Shown here one piece after another: positions 8,837 to 16,979 of a stretch of DNA of 64,000 nt. The position numbers and the translations under genes are program-made. The stretch covers positions 124,001 to 188,000 of the forward strand of contig NZ_FOOU01000005.1 of NCBI RefSeq assembly GCF_900113275.1, read 5' to 3'. Source of the DNA: Neptunomonas qingdaonensis (GTDB taxonomy: Bacteria; Pseudomonadota; Gammaproteobacteria; Pseudomonadales; Balneatricaceae). Numbering within the stretch: the stretch's first letter is position 1; each line of letters begins with the position of its first letter. The notes under the pieces were generated by a model. That model searched no databases. It saw nothing but the letters and a program-made list of their open reading frames with translations, and was not told the DNA's origin.

Positions 8837-9870
8837 GTTCTCGTTTCTGGCTTCGCCCTTATATCCCGATACTGCTACCTATACTTTTTTTATTTTCCGG
8901 AGTTACGGCTGCGGCTACGCAAAGTGAATTCACTATTCTGATGGTGGTATGGAGAGGCTGTGAACACGCCTGTCAGGGCTTTAAGGATTATATCCGTGAA
9001 CGGGGCATTGCCTCAGAGATCATAATACGAGATGCTCAGCGAGATCTAAGCCTCCTGCCTGAGTTTGTCCACGAAGCCAAAAAGCGCAAAGTCGATCTTG
9101 TTGTCACCTGGGGCACTTCCGTTACTCGCGATATGGTAGGTACATTTGACACAGTGGATCCAGCCAACCATATCACAGAGATCCCCGTTATATTCATGCT
9201 TGTCGCTGATCCGGTGGGTGCCAACATCATAGAGAGTTACGATTCATCGGGAAGGAATAATGTTACTGGCACTCGGAATCGGGTACCCGAAGAAGTGCAG
9301 TTAAAAGCGATAAGCGCTTACCGTCCATTCAGGAAGCTGGGGTTACTCTTTAACAAAAATGAACTCAATTCAGTACTTAACGCGGAGAAGATAAAAACGC
9401 TTGCCGGTCAGATGGGGTTTGAATTATTCAGCGATGGGCTTTCTTCGAAAGCAAATGGCAAACCGAATATTGAGGAGATACCAGCAGCTATCAGCTCAAT
9501 GAAGCAGGCAAATGTTGATTTTATATACATAGGATCAAGCTCCTTCCTGATGGCTAACCGGGATTATGTTACCAGCGAAGCGATCAGGCAAGGGTTGCCG
9601 GTGGCTACCGCCTATGAGGCCATGGCGTCTGAGTCTCATGCATTAGTTGCGGTTGCCAGCCGTTATTACAATGTAGGTAAATTGGCCGCTTTCCAGGCTG
9701 AGCAGGTACTGATCAACAAAGTCCCTCCCATTCAGATCCCTATCCGCAGTCTGAGCCGTTACTCTTACATCATAAACATGGAGACCGCTCGTCTACTTAA
9801 GATTTACCCTCCTCTTGATGTGTTGCGCTATGCCGAGGTAGTAAAAGGATCACAAGATACTCGACCATAA
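8833..9870 (+). CDS. Periplasmic ABC-type substrate-binding protein (TrpX/COG2984 family)
   Basis: A 345-residue protein with a signal peptide (ILLPILFLFSGVTAAA). It has the two-lobed ABC_sub_bind fold (PF04392) of the TrpX/YtfQ-like group: lobe 1 FTILMVVWRG to VIFMLVADPVG, a hinge with NNVTGTRN, lobe 2 with KLGLLFNKNE and FIYIGSSSFLMANRD. The start overlaps the stop of the sensor-MFS gene by ATGA, so translation is coupled. No ABC permease or ATPase is present in the operon. The simplest inference is that it delivers or reports a ligand to the extracytoplasmic regions of the sensor-MFS protein. Characterised family members bind tryptophan or other aromatic or small organic ligands; the ligand here is unknown. 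Confidence 0.88.
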   Translation: MSSRFWLRPYIPILLPILFLFSGVTAAATQSEFTILMVVWRGCEHACQGFKDYIRERGIASEIIIRDAQRDLSLLPEFVHEAKKRKVDLVVTWGTSVTRDMVGTFDTVDPANHITEIPVIFMLVADPVGANIIESYDSSGRNNVTGTRNRVPEEVQLKAISAYRPFRKLGLLFNKNELNSVLNAEKIKTLAGQMGFELFSDGLSSKANGKPNIEEIPAAISSMKQANVDFIYIGSSSFLMANRDYVTSEAIRQGLPVATAYEAMASESHALVAVASRYYNVGKLAAFQAEQVLINKVPPIQIPIRSLSRYSYIINMETARLLKIYPPLDVLRYAEVVKGSQDTRP

Positions 9871-9924
9871 TCCATTTAAGGTTACTGCGACAGCAGGAAG
9901 GACAAAAATGAAGGAATTACCGGC

Positions 9925-10917
9925 CTACTTTTCATATACCTTTACGACCAGCGGTAAATGGTCCGAAAAACCATTTTTGTTATATTCTCTACTCGAGGGT
10001 CTTGAGTGACGTACCACCTTGTTCCGTTTGATCATCCCCTCTACAGTAAAAATTTCAGCCTTGTCAGCGCTTGTATAGAGTTGCTTGTTCTTCAGCGCTC
10101 CACGATTAACCAAAATTTGATCAAGCATTCCCCACTCGCCTCCATACGAGTGAGTTCCTTGAGCGCCGTCCATCAGTGTCCACATCATATTGTACAAGTA
10201 AGGGTTTCTACTGCGGCTCGATTTAACTTTGCTGATCTGATTTGTTGAAAGTGCGTAGCTGGTCAAAGATCTGTTAAACGGCTCGTCATTGAAGTCCCCC
10301 ATTACCAAAATGGGAATTTCACCGCGTATTTCTTTAATACGCTCGAGAAAATAGGAAAGGGTTTCCCCTGCCATCATACGGTAGGGTTCGGAGTCCATCT
10401 CCCCTCCAAGACGGGACGGCCAGTGGTTGCCAATCACAATAAAATCGTTACCCTTTTTCGTCTTAAAGTTGACCTGTACTAAGTCTCGGGTCGCGTTGCG
10501 CTTTTGGATGACATGATAAAAGACTGTATTTTTAACAATGCCTGCAGCATCGCGTGTCGTTTCAATTTCGAATAGGTTTCTATCGTAAATAAACGCGACA
10601 TCAATGCCTCGCATATCAGCGTTATCTGCATGAACAACGGCATAATCACGGTTGGGCTGTTGTAACGTCCTGACCAAATCCTGCAGGACGCCAGATGATT
10701 CAACTTCACAAACGCCGAGCAGATCCGGGCCTTTAGCGTCGTTCATTGCATCTATCACAGTGGCTAATTGTTTCAGCTTAATCTGAAGTTCTGGTTTACC
10801 CCATCCCTTAAGCTCGGCATTAAGTTTTTTTTGCAGCCACTCAGGGCGATTCGGTGAATTATTTTCTTCAAATAAATTTTCGACATTCCACCAGGCGAAA
10901 TAGTATTCAGTCGTCAT
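9925..10917 (-). CDS. Endonuclease/exonuclease/phosphatase (EEP) family protein
   Basis: A 330-residue EEP-superfamily enzyme related to DNase I and inositol-phosphatase-like nucleases. Visible motifs, in order: WWNVENLF (metal-binding Asn), LLGVCEVES (metal-binding Glu), IVIGNHWPSR (catalytic His), VMGDFNDEPF (Asp and Asn), and FSDHLPLVV (terminal Asp-His pair). All catalytic residues are therefore present. There is no signal peptide, so it acts in the cytosol or is exported by another route. GAGGAG six bases upstream of the ATG supports the start. It is convergent with the binding-protein gene and about 320 bases downstream of the SGNH gene on the same strand. Substrate, nucleic acid or phosphoester, cannot be told from sequence. 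Confidence 0.88.
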   Translation of the reverse strand: MTTEYYFAWWNVENLFEENNSPNRPEWLQKKLNAELKGWGKPELQIKLKQLATVIDAMNDAKGPDLLGVCEVESSGVLQDLVRTLQQPNRDYAVVHADNADMRGIDVAFIYDRNLFEIETTRDAAGIVKNTVFYHVIQKRNATRDLVQVNFKTKKGNDFIVIGNHWPSRLGGEMDSEPYRMMAGETLSYFLERIKEIRGEIPILVMGDFNDEPFNRSLTSYALSTNQISKVKSSRSRNPYLYNMMWTLMDGAQGTHSYGGEWGMLDQILVNRGALKNKQLYTSADKAEIFTVEGMIKRNKVVRHSRPSSREYNKNGFSDHLPLVVKVYEK

Positions 10918-11240
10918 ATGGCGCTCCTCGTGGTTCGCCAGTAGTGCTATCGCGTCCCTTTTCTTTCGATTGCACTGAGTTGAGTTCCAAGAAAATTTAT
11001 AACCGCTTCATGAACAACGGCGCGATTTTTCATGTGGCAACGTCTGTATGGGCGCTGGAAAAATCGGGTTCCTTAATGAAAACTATAACAAAAAATATAA
11101 TAATAAGTATGCCAAAATTTAATCAATATATGATTAATAACTTAAATATAAAAAAATATGAACGGGTTAAAAACAGGCATAGAAAATACTTTAACTAATA
11201 CAAATAATTAAAGTTAGGCGGGTTGTTTTATCTGAAGAAT
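10918..11240. other. AT-rich spacer
   Basis: About 320 bases between the SGNH and EEP genes. The stretch 11080-11230 is strongly AT-rich, unlike the flanking housekeeping DNA, which suggests acquired DNA or a silenced (H-NS-type) region. No convincing gene or terminator is seen. Confidence 0.4.
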
Positions 11241-12152
11241 TTATTTTAATATTTTTAATTCTAATATTTTCGCATCTATTTTTTTAGAAATTTTACTGTA
11301 CCCTGCGCTATCAGGATGAATTTCATTTAACCAATCATGACTATCGCCAACACTGCCAAGTTTTGCCTTGACTAGAGTGCCCCGGGTATCTACGACATGG
11401 AAATTATGCAGTTTGTTGCTACCTTCAGCTAATTCCAGAATCCCCTCGGCAAGTTTATCAACGAGGAATTGCGCAAGCTCTATCCAAATACCTTCTGGGA
11501 TCTCTGCTTTTGAAAATACGGGATACAACCAAGGTCCAGATATAGTAAATGGGAAAAAACGTGCGGGGGCGTTTCGTGGTACGAAATAATCATACGTATG
11601 AACCAGGATTGGTTTTCCAATGGCTGGGCTATTAGGTGAATCTCTTAGATTAACTATTTTTCGAAAACTATCCTTAATATTTTCTATTACCTTTTCAAAT
11701 ATTTCTAAATCACAATAACTTTCCATGTTATTAATATCACTATCTGCCCTTTCATCTTTAGAGAGAATTATATTTTCAGCCTCGTCAATAAGATCATTGC
11801 CTCCGCCACTAATCAGCAGCAAATGCCAAGGAAGCCCTTCCTCAGATAATGCGCTTTTAAACGATGAATTTTTAAGCATCTTTGACATGTTGATTATTGT
11901 GTCGCCCGGCTTAGCACAATTCACAATAAGAGTAGACGCCGTAAAACGCATAGAAAACAGAAGATTAGAAGTAGGTATACCCGCTAAAGTAAACCATGAG
12001 TCACCTTCTGCTAAAATCAGATTGTCGTTAAATACAGGATCATTAGAGGGAATTACAATTTCAGATTGTGCTTCATGCCAGGTAATTACATTAGGTCTGA
12101 ACTTTCGGCGTGCCATCTTACACCACCCTATATGTCTTAAGTTAGAACACAT
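11241..12152 (-). CDS. SGNH/GDSL hydrolase
   Basis: A 303-residue enzyme of the SGNH hydrolase superfamily. Block I is LILAEGDSWF (nucleophile Ser), block III is ISGGGNDLID (Gly-x-Asn-Asp), and block V is LNEIHPDSAGY with the catalytic His. Such enzymes are esterases, lipases or acetyl-ester hydrolases. No signal peptide is visible. Two starts are possible: 12152 and the ATG at 12116 (MARRKFRP); neither ribosome site is strong, and the shorter form begins with a basic stretch. The gene is AT-rich with many Lys, Asn and Ile codons compared with its neighbours, which supports transfer. It may belong with the EEP gene downstream as an accessory enzyme pair. Confidence 0.8.
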   Translation of the reverse strand: MCSNLRHIGWCKMARRKFRPNVITWHEAQSEIVIPSNDPVFNDNLILAEGDSWFTLAGIPTSNLLFSMRFTASTLIVNCAKPGDTIINMSKMLKNSSFKSALSEEGLPWHLLLISGGGNDLIDEAENIILSKDERADSDINNMESYCDLEIFEKVIENIKDSFRKIVNLRDSPNSPAIGKPILVHTYDYFVPRNAPARFFPFTISGPWLYPVFSKAEIPEGIWIELAQFLVDKLAEGILELAEGSNKLHNFHVVDTRGTLVKAKLGSVGDSHDWLNEIHPDSAGYSKISKKIDAKILELKILK

Positions 12153-12437
12153 TAAGCCTGTGTTCCTGGAGATATAGAGAGAACATCAGTGGTCGAATAT
12201 TCAGCACACTCTCTCTTCTCAATACAAATAAAACATATGTATTAAATTATATCAATTGTTGTTTCTACGAATCTGACAGGTTAGAATTTTTACATGTTAA
12301 GTTATTGAATAACATATATAAAACATAAATGCCGTTGTTTTCATATCCACTACACTGTTCACTATTGGTCGGATCTCGTTAATGCTACTGTTCTTTACCT
12401 AAAGGCAATATGTTTACTCTGACCCATTGGTTTTAAT

Positions 12438-13598
12438 ATGCTAAATCTAAATGAATTAATAACGTTACGTAAAGCACTTCATCAGAACCCAGAACTTTCT
12501 AATCAGGAGCAAGCAACGGCGGCTCGCATATTAAAAGTTTTTCAGACCTTCTCTGCGGATGAAACCTATACCGACCTCGGCGGTACCGGACTTGCTTTCG
12601 TCTTTAATGGATCTGAGTCTGGGCCAACGACCTTGATCCGCAGTGAGCTGGATGCGCTGCCCATCGAAGAAACAAATACCTTTGCGTATCGTTCGCAGGT
12701 TAAAGGCGTTTCTCATAAGTGTGGCCACGACGGACACATGAGTATAGTGACATCAGTCGGTGCTGAACTTTGTAAAAATCGTCCGCACAGAGGTCGTGTC
12801 ATTCTGTGTTTTCAACCAGCAGAAGAAACAGGCCAAGGAGCGATTCAAGTGGTTAACGATGCACGCTTTGCATCACTAAACCCCGATTATGCTTTTGCGC
12901 TACATAATTACCCTGGATTAGCGTTAGGTAAAGTCGCTGTGCGAGCCGGTACGTTTAATTGTGCCTCGCGGGGAATGATCATTCACCTCAAAGGTAAAAC
13001 CTCTCACGCGGCGCACCCTGAGAATGGCGTAAGCCCTGCTAACGCCATGTGTAAAATCATACAAGGACTGGGCGAGCTTCCTTCTACGATAGCGAATCAA
13101 GCGATACAAGGACGAAACTGGCTAACCGTGATCCACGCTAAATTAGGAGAGATTGCATTTGGCACTGCGCCGGGAGAGGCCGTTGTGATGGTGACCCTGC
13201 GTAGTGAAACGAATGAAGGTATGCAAACCCTGATAGAGCAAGCTGAGACTTTTTCCCATTTAATAGCAAACAATGAAAATCTCAGACTATCCATCGAATA
13301 CGCTGATGTCTTTCAAGCCAGCGTCAATTCTCAACAAGGATGTGATCTTGTTGTAAACGCGTGTCAAACAACGCAAACTCCCTTTTTGCTCTTAGAGGAA
13401 CCGATGCGATGGTCGGAAGATTTCGGGCAGTTCACTGCGACGGCTAACGAAGGAGCGATGTTTGCCTTGGGTTCTGGACAAACGAGCCCACAATTGCATA
13501 ACCCCGATTACGACTTTCCCGATAAACTAATTCCGATTGGCACAGATTTATTCCTTAATATAATTCGCCAGTTAAATGGTATACGGGATAAATCATGA
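12438..13598 (+). CDS. M20-family amidohydrolase (hippurate/IAA-amino acid hydrolase type)
   Basis: A 386-residue M20D metallopeptidase. It begins with the family signature LRKALHQNPELSNQE, has the metal-binding KCGHDGHM block, a PAEETGQGA block with the catalytic Glu, the ALHN motif, a dimerisation lid beginning at FNCASRGMIIHLKGK, and a C-terminal metal ligand in ALGSGQTSPQLHNPDY. Family members hydrolyse N-acyl or amide-linked amino acids, such as hippurate, N-acetyl amino acids or indoleacetyl conjugates. It acts in the cytosol. It stands alone, 285 bases from the divergent SGNH gene; no transporter or regulator is adjacent, so the substrate is open. Confidence 0.9.
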   Translation: MLNLNELITLRKALHQNPELSNQEQATAARILKVFQTFSADETYTDLGGTGLAFVFNGSESGPTTLIRSELDALPIEETNTFAYRSQVKGVSHKCGHDGHMSIVTSVGAELCKNRPHRGRVILCFQPAEETGQGAIQVVNDARFASLNPDYAFALHNYPGLALGKVAVRAGTFNCASRGMIIHLKGKTSHAAHPENGVSPANAMCKIIQGLGELPSTIANQAIQGRNWLTVIHAKLGEIAFGTAPGEAVVMVTLRSETNEGMQTLIEQAETFSHLIANNENLRLSIEYADVFQASVNSQQGCDLVVNACQTTQTPFLLLEEPMRWSEDFGQFTATANEGAMFALGSGQTSPQLHNPDYDFPDKLIPIGTDLFLNIIRQLNGIRDKS

Positions 13599-13637
13599 TC
13601 CAAATGAGCGCGGCAACGATCAGATTGACATCGGTAT

Positions 13638-13653
13638 TGTAGGCTAGCCTACA
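13638..13653. promoter_or_regulatory. 16-bp perfect palindrome before zntB
   Basis: TGTAGGCTAGCCTACA lies between the amidohydrolase and zntB, 60 bases before the zntB start. A TTGACA box at 13625-13630 precedes it, so it would sit over the core promoter like a repressor operator. A metal-responsive regulator would make sense but none is encoded nearby. Confidence 0.45.
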
Positions 13654-13712
13654 CTTTAGTTAACATCTAAAATAGACTATCTGCCCTTCCGGCATCGGAG
13701 ACTCAATTTTCT

Positions 13713-14681
13713 ATGAATTCATTCCAACCACTTCAATATCTCGCGCTAGACCGCCGGGGTGGCGCGCAACAGGTTGTCGCTGCCCTCAACGACGAGCGTG
13801 ATCCTAGCCAGCTAGAGTGGTTACACCTTGACTACAAGGACGCGGCTTCTATCGACTGGTTGAGAAATAAAAGCGGCATCGCCGAGGTGTATGTTGATGC
13901 GCTAACCGCCGACGATCCGAGGCCGCGCAGCCTGGTAGTTGGCGACTCGCTCCTTCTCATTCTACGCGGCATTAACCTGAACTCCGGTGCGAACCCCGAA
14001 GACATGGTCTCTCTTCGACTCTGGATTCAGGCAGACCGTGTGCTTACGCTTCGGCACAGACGCCTTAACTCGGTGCAGGAAGTCGCCGATCAACTCGACG
14101 CCGGAAACGGTCCCGCCTCACCTGGCGAACTGCTCAATGTTATACTGTCACGTTTGCTGGCGAAAATTGGTAGTGCCGTTGGTGAAATTGAAGATTCCGC
14201 TGATGAGCTCGAAGAGTTGGTACTGACGGCTGAAAGCCGGGAATTACGCTCACGCTTGTCTGCACTGCGTCGACAATCTATCTCATTGCGGCGATTCATA
14301 GCACCGCAGCGTGAAACCATCGCCCAACTCTATGCCGAACATGTTTCCTGGCTGAGCGACGGGGACAGAGCACATCTGCGTGAATCGGCGGATCGGATTA
14401 CCCGTTATATTGAAGATCTGGATGCGGCAAGGGATCGTGCCGCCGTGACCTACGAGGAGTTGTCAAACCGACTTGCTGAGCAGATGAACAATACAATGTA
14501 TCAGTTGTCCATTGTTGCCGCGATTTTTCTACCGCTTGGATTGCTCACCGGCTTACTCGGTATCAACGTTGGCGGCATTCCTGGGACGCAGTCCTCGGTC
14601 GCGTTTACTCTAGTGACGCTAGCGCTACTGGGAATCGGCGTACTTGAATGGTGGTGGTTCAAACGTAAAAACGCGATTTGA
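13713..14681 (+). CDS. zntB: Zinc transporter ZntB (CorA superfamily)
   Basis: A 322-residue CorA-superfamily transporter. A long acidic cytosolic domain (residues ~1-260) ends in two membrane helices (ISIVAAIFLPLGLLTGLLG type ~266-286 and ~293-312). The pore-loop signature is GINVGGIPG, the ZntB form of the CorA GMN motif. A basic tail (FKRKNAI) follows. ZntB moves zinc across the inner membrane, proton-coupled in characterised homologues. Its GC content and codon use differ from the AT-rich region upstream. It is monocistronic, with a palindrome in its presumed promoter. Confidence 0.92.
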   Translation: MNSFQPLQYLALDRRGGAQQVVAALNDERDPSQLEWLHLDYKDAASIDWLRNKSGIAEVYVDALTADDPRPRSLVVGDSLLLILRGINLNSGANPEDMVSLRLWIQADRVLTLRHRRLNSVQEVADQLDAGNGPASPGELLNVILSRLLAKIGSAVGEIEDSADELEELVLTAESRELRSRLSALRRQSISLRRFIAPQRETIAQLYAEHVSWLSDGDRAHLRESADRITRYIEDLDAARDRAAVTYEELSNRLAEQMNNTMYQLSIVAAIFLPLGLLTGLLGINVGGIPGTQSSVAFTLVTLALLGIGVLEWWWFKRKNAI

Positions 14682-14706
14682 AGCTCACAGCCACTTCTTG
14701 AAATTG

Positions 14707-14862
14707 TTATTGAGGCTTAGAATCTTCAATAACAATGTCTTTAAAGCCAGCCTCTAGCGGCGTATTCCCAGCGAAAGAAACATGCATCGCTTCTATACAG
14801 CAGCAGGTATTATTAAGACCAATATGCCACTCGCAAAGCTCAATAGCCTGACGTATCAGCAA
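14707..14862 (-). pseudogene. Short coding-like fragment, probable gene remnant
   Basis: A 51-codon frame from a TTG at 14862 to TAA at 14707 reads like protein (LIRQAIELCEWHIGLNN, then AMHVSFAGNTPLEAGFKD). It has no clear ribosome site, and coding-like sequence upstream is interrupted by stops. I read it as the end of a decayed gene between zntB and the transglutaminase gene. Not recognised. Confidence 0.35.
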
Positions 14863-14914
14863 GCTTTATGAGTTTGGCACATATGGAGGTTAGGCCGAAA
14901 ACCGATTAGAGTAG

Positions 14915-15193
14915 GTAATAGATATTCGGGAATATTCGCATAATTGGCCAAGTGTTTCATATATTCAATCGGCGGTTGAATTTATAGATCGTGATATTGA
15001 TGGCAACATTGTATTCGATACCCGTACACTAGATGCTGGGTTAAAGTTACCTCTGACTATGTGGAAAGATCCGGAAGCTTCTCATTCAGTTGAGAATTTG
15101 TGTAAAACAGATACGATTAGACTCATACGTGTAGAATTGAAGCAGAACGTATTGATCGCCACGACCCTCATCAGTCATTACAGGTCATCTATT
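14915..15193 (+). pseudogene. Coding-like stretch in frame with the transglutaminase gene
   Basis: The frame of the next gene is open from just after a TAG at 14912 and reads like real protein (SAVEFIDRDIDGNIVFDTRT, then LKLPLTMWKDPEASHS), but it has no plausible start until 15059 and does not resemble a transglutaminase N-terminus. It looks like the tail of another gene truncated and fused to the spacer. Confidence 0.35.
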
Positions 15194-16024
15194 ATGCATT
15201 TTGTAAAAATATCATCTGAGCTTGTTTATACCGTTGACTCCCCCGCAAGCTTTGTTTTTAGCATTGCGGCGGCCAATACTGATCATCAAAAAACGATAGA
15301 AGAAAATCTCACTATATCACCCGCTATCGATACCGAGTGGTGCCAGTTGAATGACTTTGGTTGCCGTGGTCTTCGCTTAAAAGTGGAGCCATGTGAATTG
15401 AACGTTAGATACAGCGCTACGGTGCAACTCTCACCAGAAACCGAGCAGGTCAGGTATTTAAATGAGGTTGACCATAAAGCATTACCCACATCGGTACTGC
15501 CTTTTTTAAACCCGAGTCGCTACTGCGAATCAGACCGTCTCGGGCGTCTTGCCTGGAAAGAGTTTGGTCAGCTGCAAAGGGGTTATTCCCGTGTTAATGA
15601 GATTTGTAACTGGGTAAATGCGCATATTGATTACGTTGCGGGGAGTACCGATGCGTCTTCCAGTGCGTGTGATGTGCTGATTCAGCGTGCCGGCGTTTGT
15701 CGGGATTTTGCTCATGTCAGCATAGCGCTGTGTCGCGCGTTAGGCATTCCTGCTCGTTATGTTTCCGGCTATGCCGTTGGATTGGAGCCACCTGACTTCC
15801 ATGGGTTTTTTGAAGTGTATTTAGAGGACCGCTGGTATCTTTTTGATGCGACTCGAATGGCGCCGATAAGTGGGCTTGTCAGGATTGGTATTGGACGCGA
15901 TGCAGCGGACTCTTCATTTGCCAATATTGTCGGTGAGGCTACTATGAAGTCTATCAAGGTCGAGGCTACCTCGGCTGATTCCAACTTCCTGTACGATAAT
16001 GGGAACCCCGTATCAACCGCTTAG
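15194..16024 (+). CDS. Transglutaminase-like cysteine protease family protein
   Basis: A 276-residue protein from the ATG at 15194 (MHFVKISSELVYTV); the frame is open further upstream but that part looks unrelated. Residues ~1-100 are a beta-rich N-domain as in bacterial transglutaminase-like proteins. The catalytic core is visible: Cys in RAGVCRDFAHVS, His in DFHGFFEVYLE, Asp in WYLFDATR. COG1305 members act as peptidases, amidases or ligases; the substrate is unknown. In many bacteria such a protein accompanies the Anbu proteasome homologue, which here lies 26 kb away. It is convergent with the Usp gene, separated by a strong hairpin. Confidence 0.85.
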   Translation: MHFVKISSELVYTVDSPASFVFSIAAANTDHQKTIEENLTISPAIDTEWCQLNDFGCRGLRLKVEPCELNVRYSATVQLSPETEQVRYLNEVDHKALPTSVLPFLNPSRYCESDRLGRLAWKEFGQLQRGYSRVNEICNWVNAHIDYVAGSTDASSSACDVLIQRAGVCRDFAHVSIALCRALGIPARYVSGYAVGLEPPDFHGFFEVYLEDRWYLFDATRMAPISGLVRIGIGRDAADSSFANIVGEATMKSIKVEATSADSNFLYDNGNPVSTA

Positions 16025-16071
16025 TTGATCACGCCTGCGATAGGTAAGCGGGGCGACAACATTGCCGCGTA

Positions 16072-16102
16072 CTAGCACTTCTTAGTGATTAAGAAGTGCT
16101 AG
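16072..16102. terminator. Strong hairpin between convergent genes
   Basis: A 13-bp perfect stem (CTAGCACTTCTTA with its complement) and the loop GTGAT lie between the stops of the transglutaminase and Usp genes. T-runs are absent, but position and stem strength fit a bidirectional transcription barrier. Confidence 0.65.
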
Positions 16103-16117
16103 CGGCCGGACAAATAT

Positions 16118-16969
16118 CTAACGCAAAATCAACAATGGCGAATCGGTATTCTCAATCATTTTGAGGGTGTTACTACCCAAAAATGCATGAGCAAGCTTAG
16201 AATGAGAAAAGGCCCCCATCACCAGCATGTCTACCTGGTTTTTAGTTTTGTAATCCATTAATGAACTAAAAATATTGCCCTCTAAGAAGCTCGCCTTGAC
16301 GTCAAAACCACTTTCAAGCAGTAACTTTTCTGTGTGGTTGAACTTGTCCATCAATTTACTTTGGTTGTTTTTTACCGTCACCAGATGACAGGTTAAATTG
16401 TGAATTAACCCACCATCAATAATCCGCTTAACGGCCTTGTCAGCCGTTTCACGTCCGTCATACGCTAGCATAAAGCTTTTAGGCTCGGTAAACCCCTTAT
16501 TAGCGATAAGCACCGGCGTATGAACTTGACGAATTATTTGCTCTATATGCGAGCCAAGTGCCTTAAAATCTGGCTTATTTCCTTCTCCTGAACGACCAAT
16601 CACAACTAAACGTGCATCGGATTCAAGGTCACATATTGCCTCTGTAATATCACTATGGCGCTGGGCCTTTTCAATCGACTCACAACCCTGCTGGTTAGCT
16701 AACTCAACGGCATGCGCTAGCATTTCTTTGCCAAGTTCCAATGCCAGTTTGCTCTTTTGCTCATCCAATGAAGCCATCTCTTTAAGCAAGGATGAGCGAG
16801 CTCCCAGTCCGATAGCGCCGCTTAAGTCTTCAGCCGCGGCAATGTTTTTCTTTTCGATCGCATGTAAAAACAAGATAGATTTATTAAGTTTCTTAGCCGC
16901 CCAAATACCTGCACGACAAACCGCATCAGAATAAGCCGAACCATCCACACATGTAATAATTTTATTCAT
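16118..16969 (-). CDS. Tandem universal stress protein (UspA family)
   Basis: A 283-residue cytosolic protein with two Usp domains. Domain 1 (~1-145) starts with IITCVDGSAYSDAV and contains VVIGRSGEG, which resembles the ATP-binding G-x2-G-x9-GS loop. Domain 2 (~150-283) starts FMLAYDGRETADKAV and ends VMGAFSHSKLAHAFLGSNT with the conserved tail DSPLLILR. Usp proteins respond to starvation and stress. The start codon is 10 bases after the stop of the SulP transporter, with GGAGATAA upstream, so the two are one operon. Usp-SulP pairing suggests a role in regulating the permease. Confidence 0.92.
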   Translation of the reverse strand: MNKIITCVDGSAYSDAVCRAGIWAAKKLNKSILFLHAIEKKNIAAAEDLSGAIGLGARSSLLKEMASLDEQKSKLALELGKEMLAHAVELANQQGCESIEKAQRHSDITEAICDLESDARLVVIGRSGEGNKPDFKALGSHIEQIIRQVHTPVLIANKGFTEPKSFMLAYDGRETADKAVKRIIDGGLIHNLTCHLVTVKNNQSKLMDKFNHTEKLLLESGFDVKASFLEGNIFSSLMDYKTKNQVDMLVMGAFSHSKLAHAFLGSNTLKMIENTDSPLLILR

Positions 16970-16979
16970 GGTTATCTCC

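Noticed and set aside
10854-11198. 114-residue plus-strand frame across the AT-rich spacer
   Set aside because: Starts inside the EEP gene on the other strand and its end is simple AT-rich sequence; no ribosome site.
15059-16024. 321-residue transglutaminase starting at 15059
   Set aside because: The first 45 residues do not look like the family and lack a ribosome site; the ATG at 15194 begins the recognisable N-domain.
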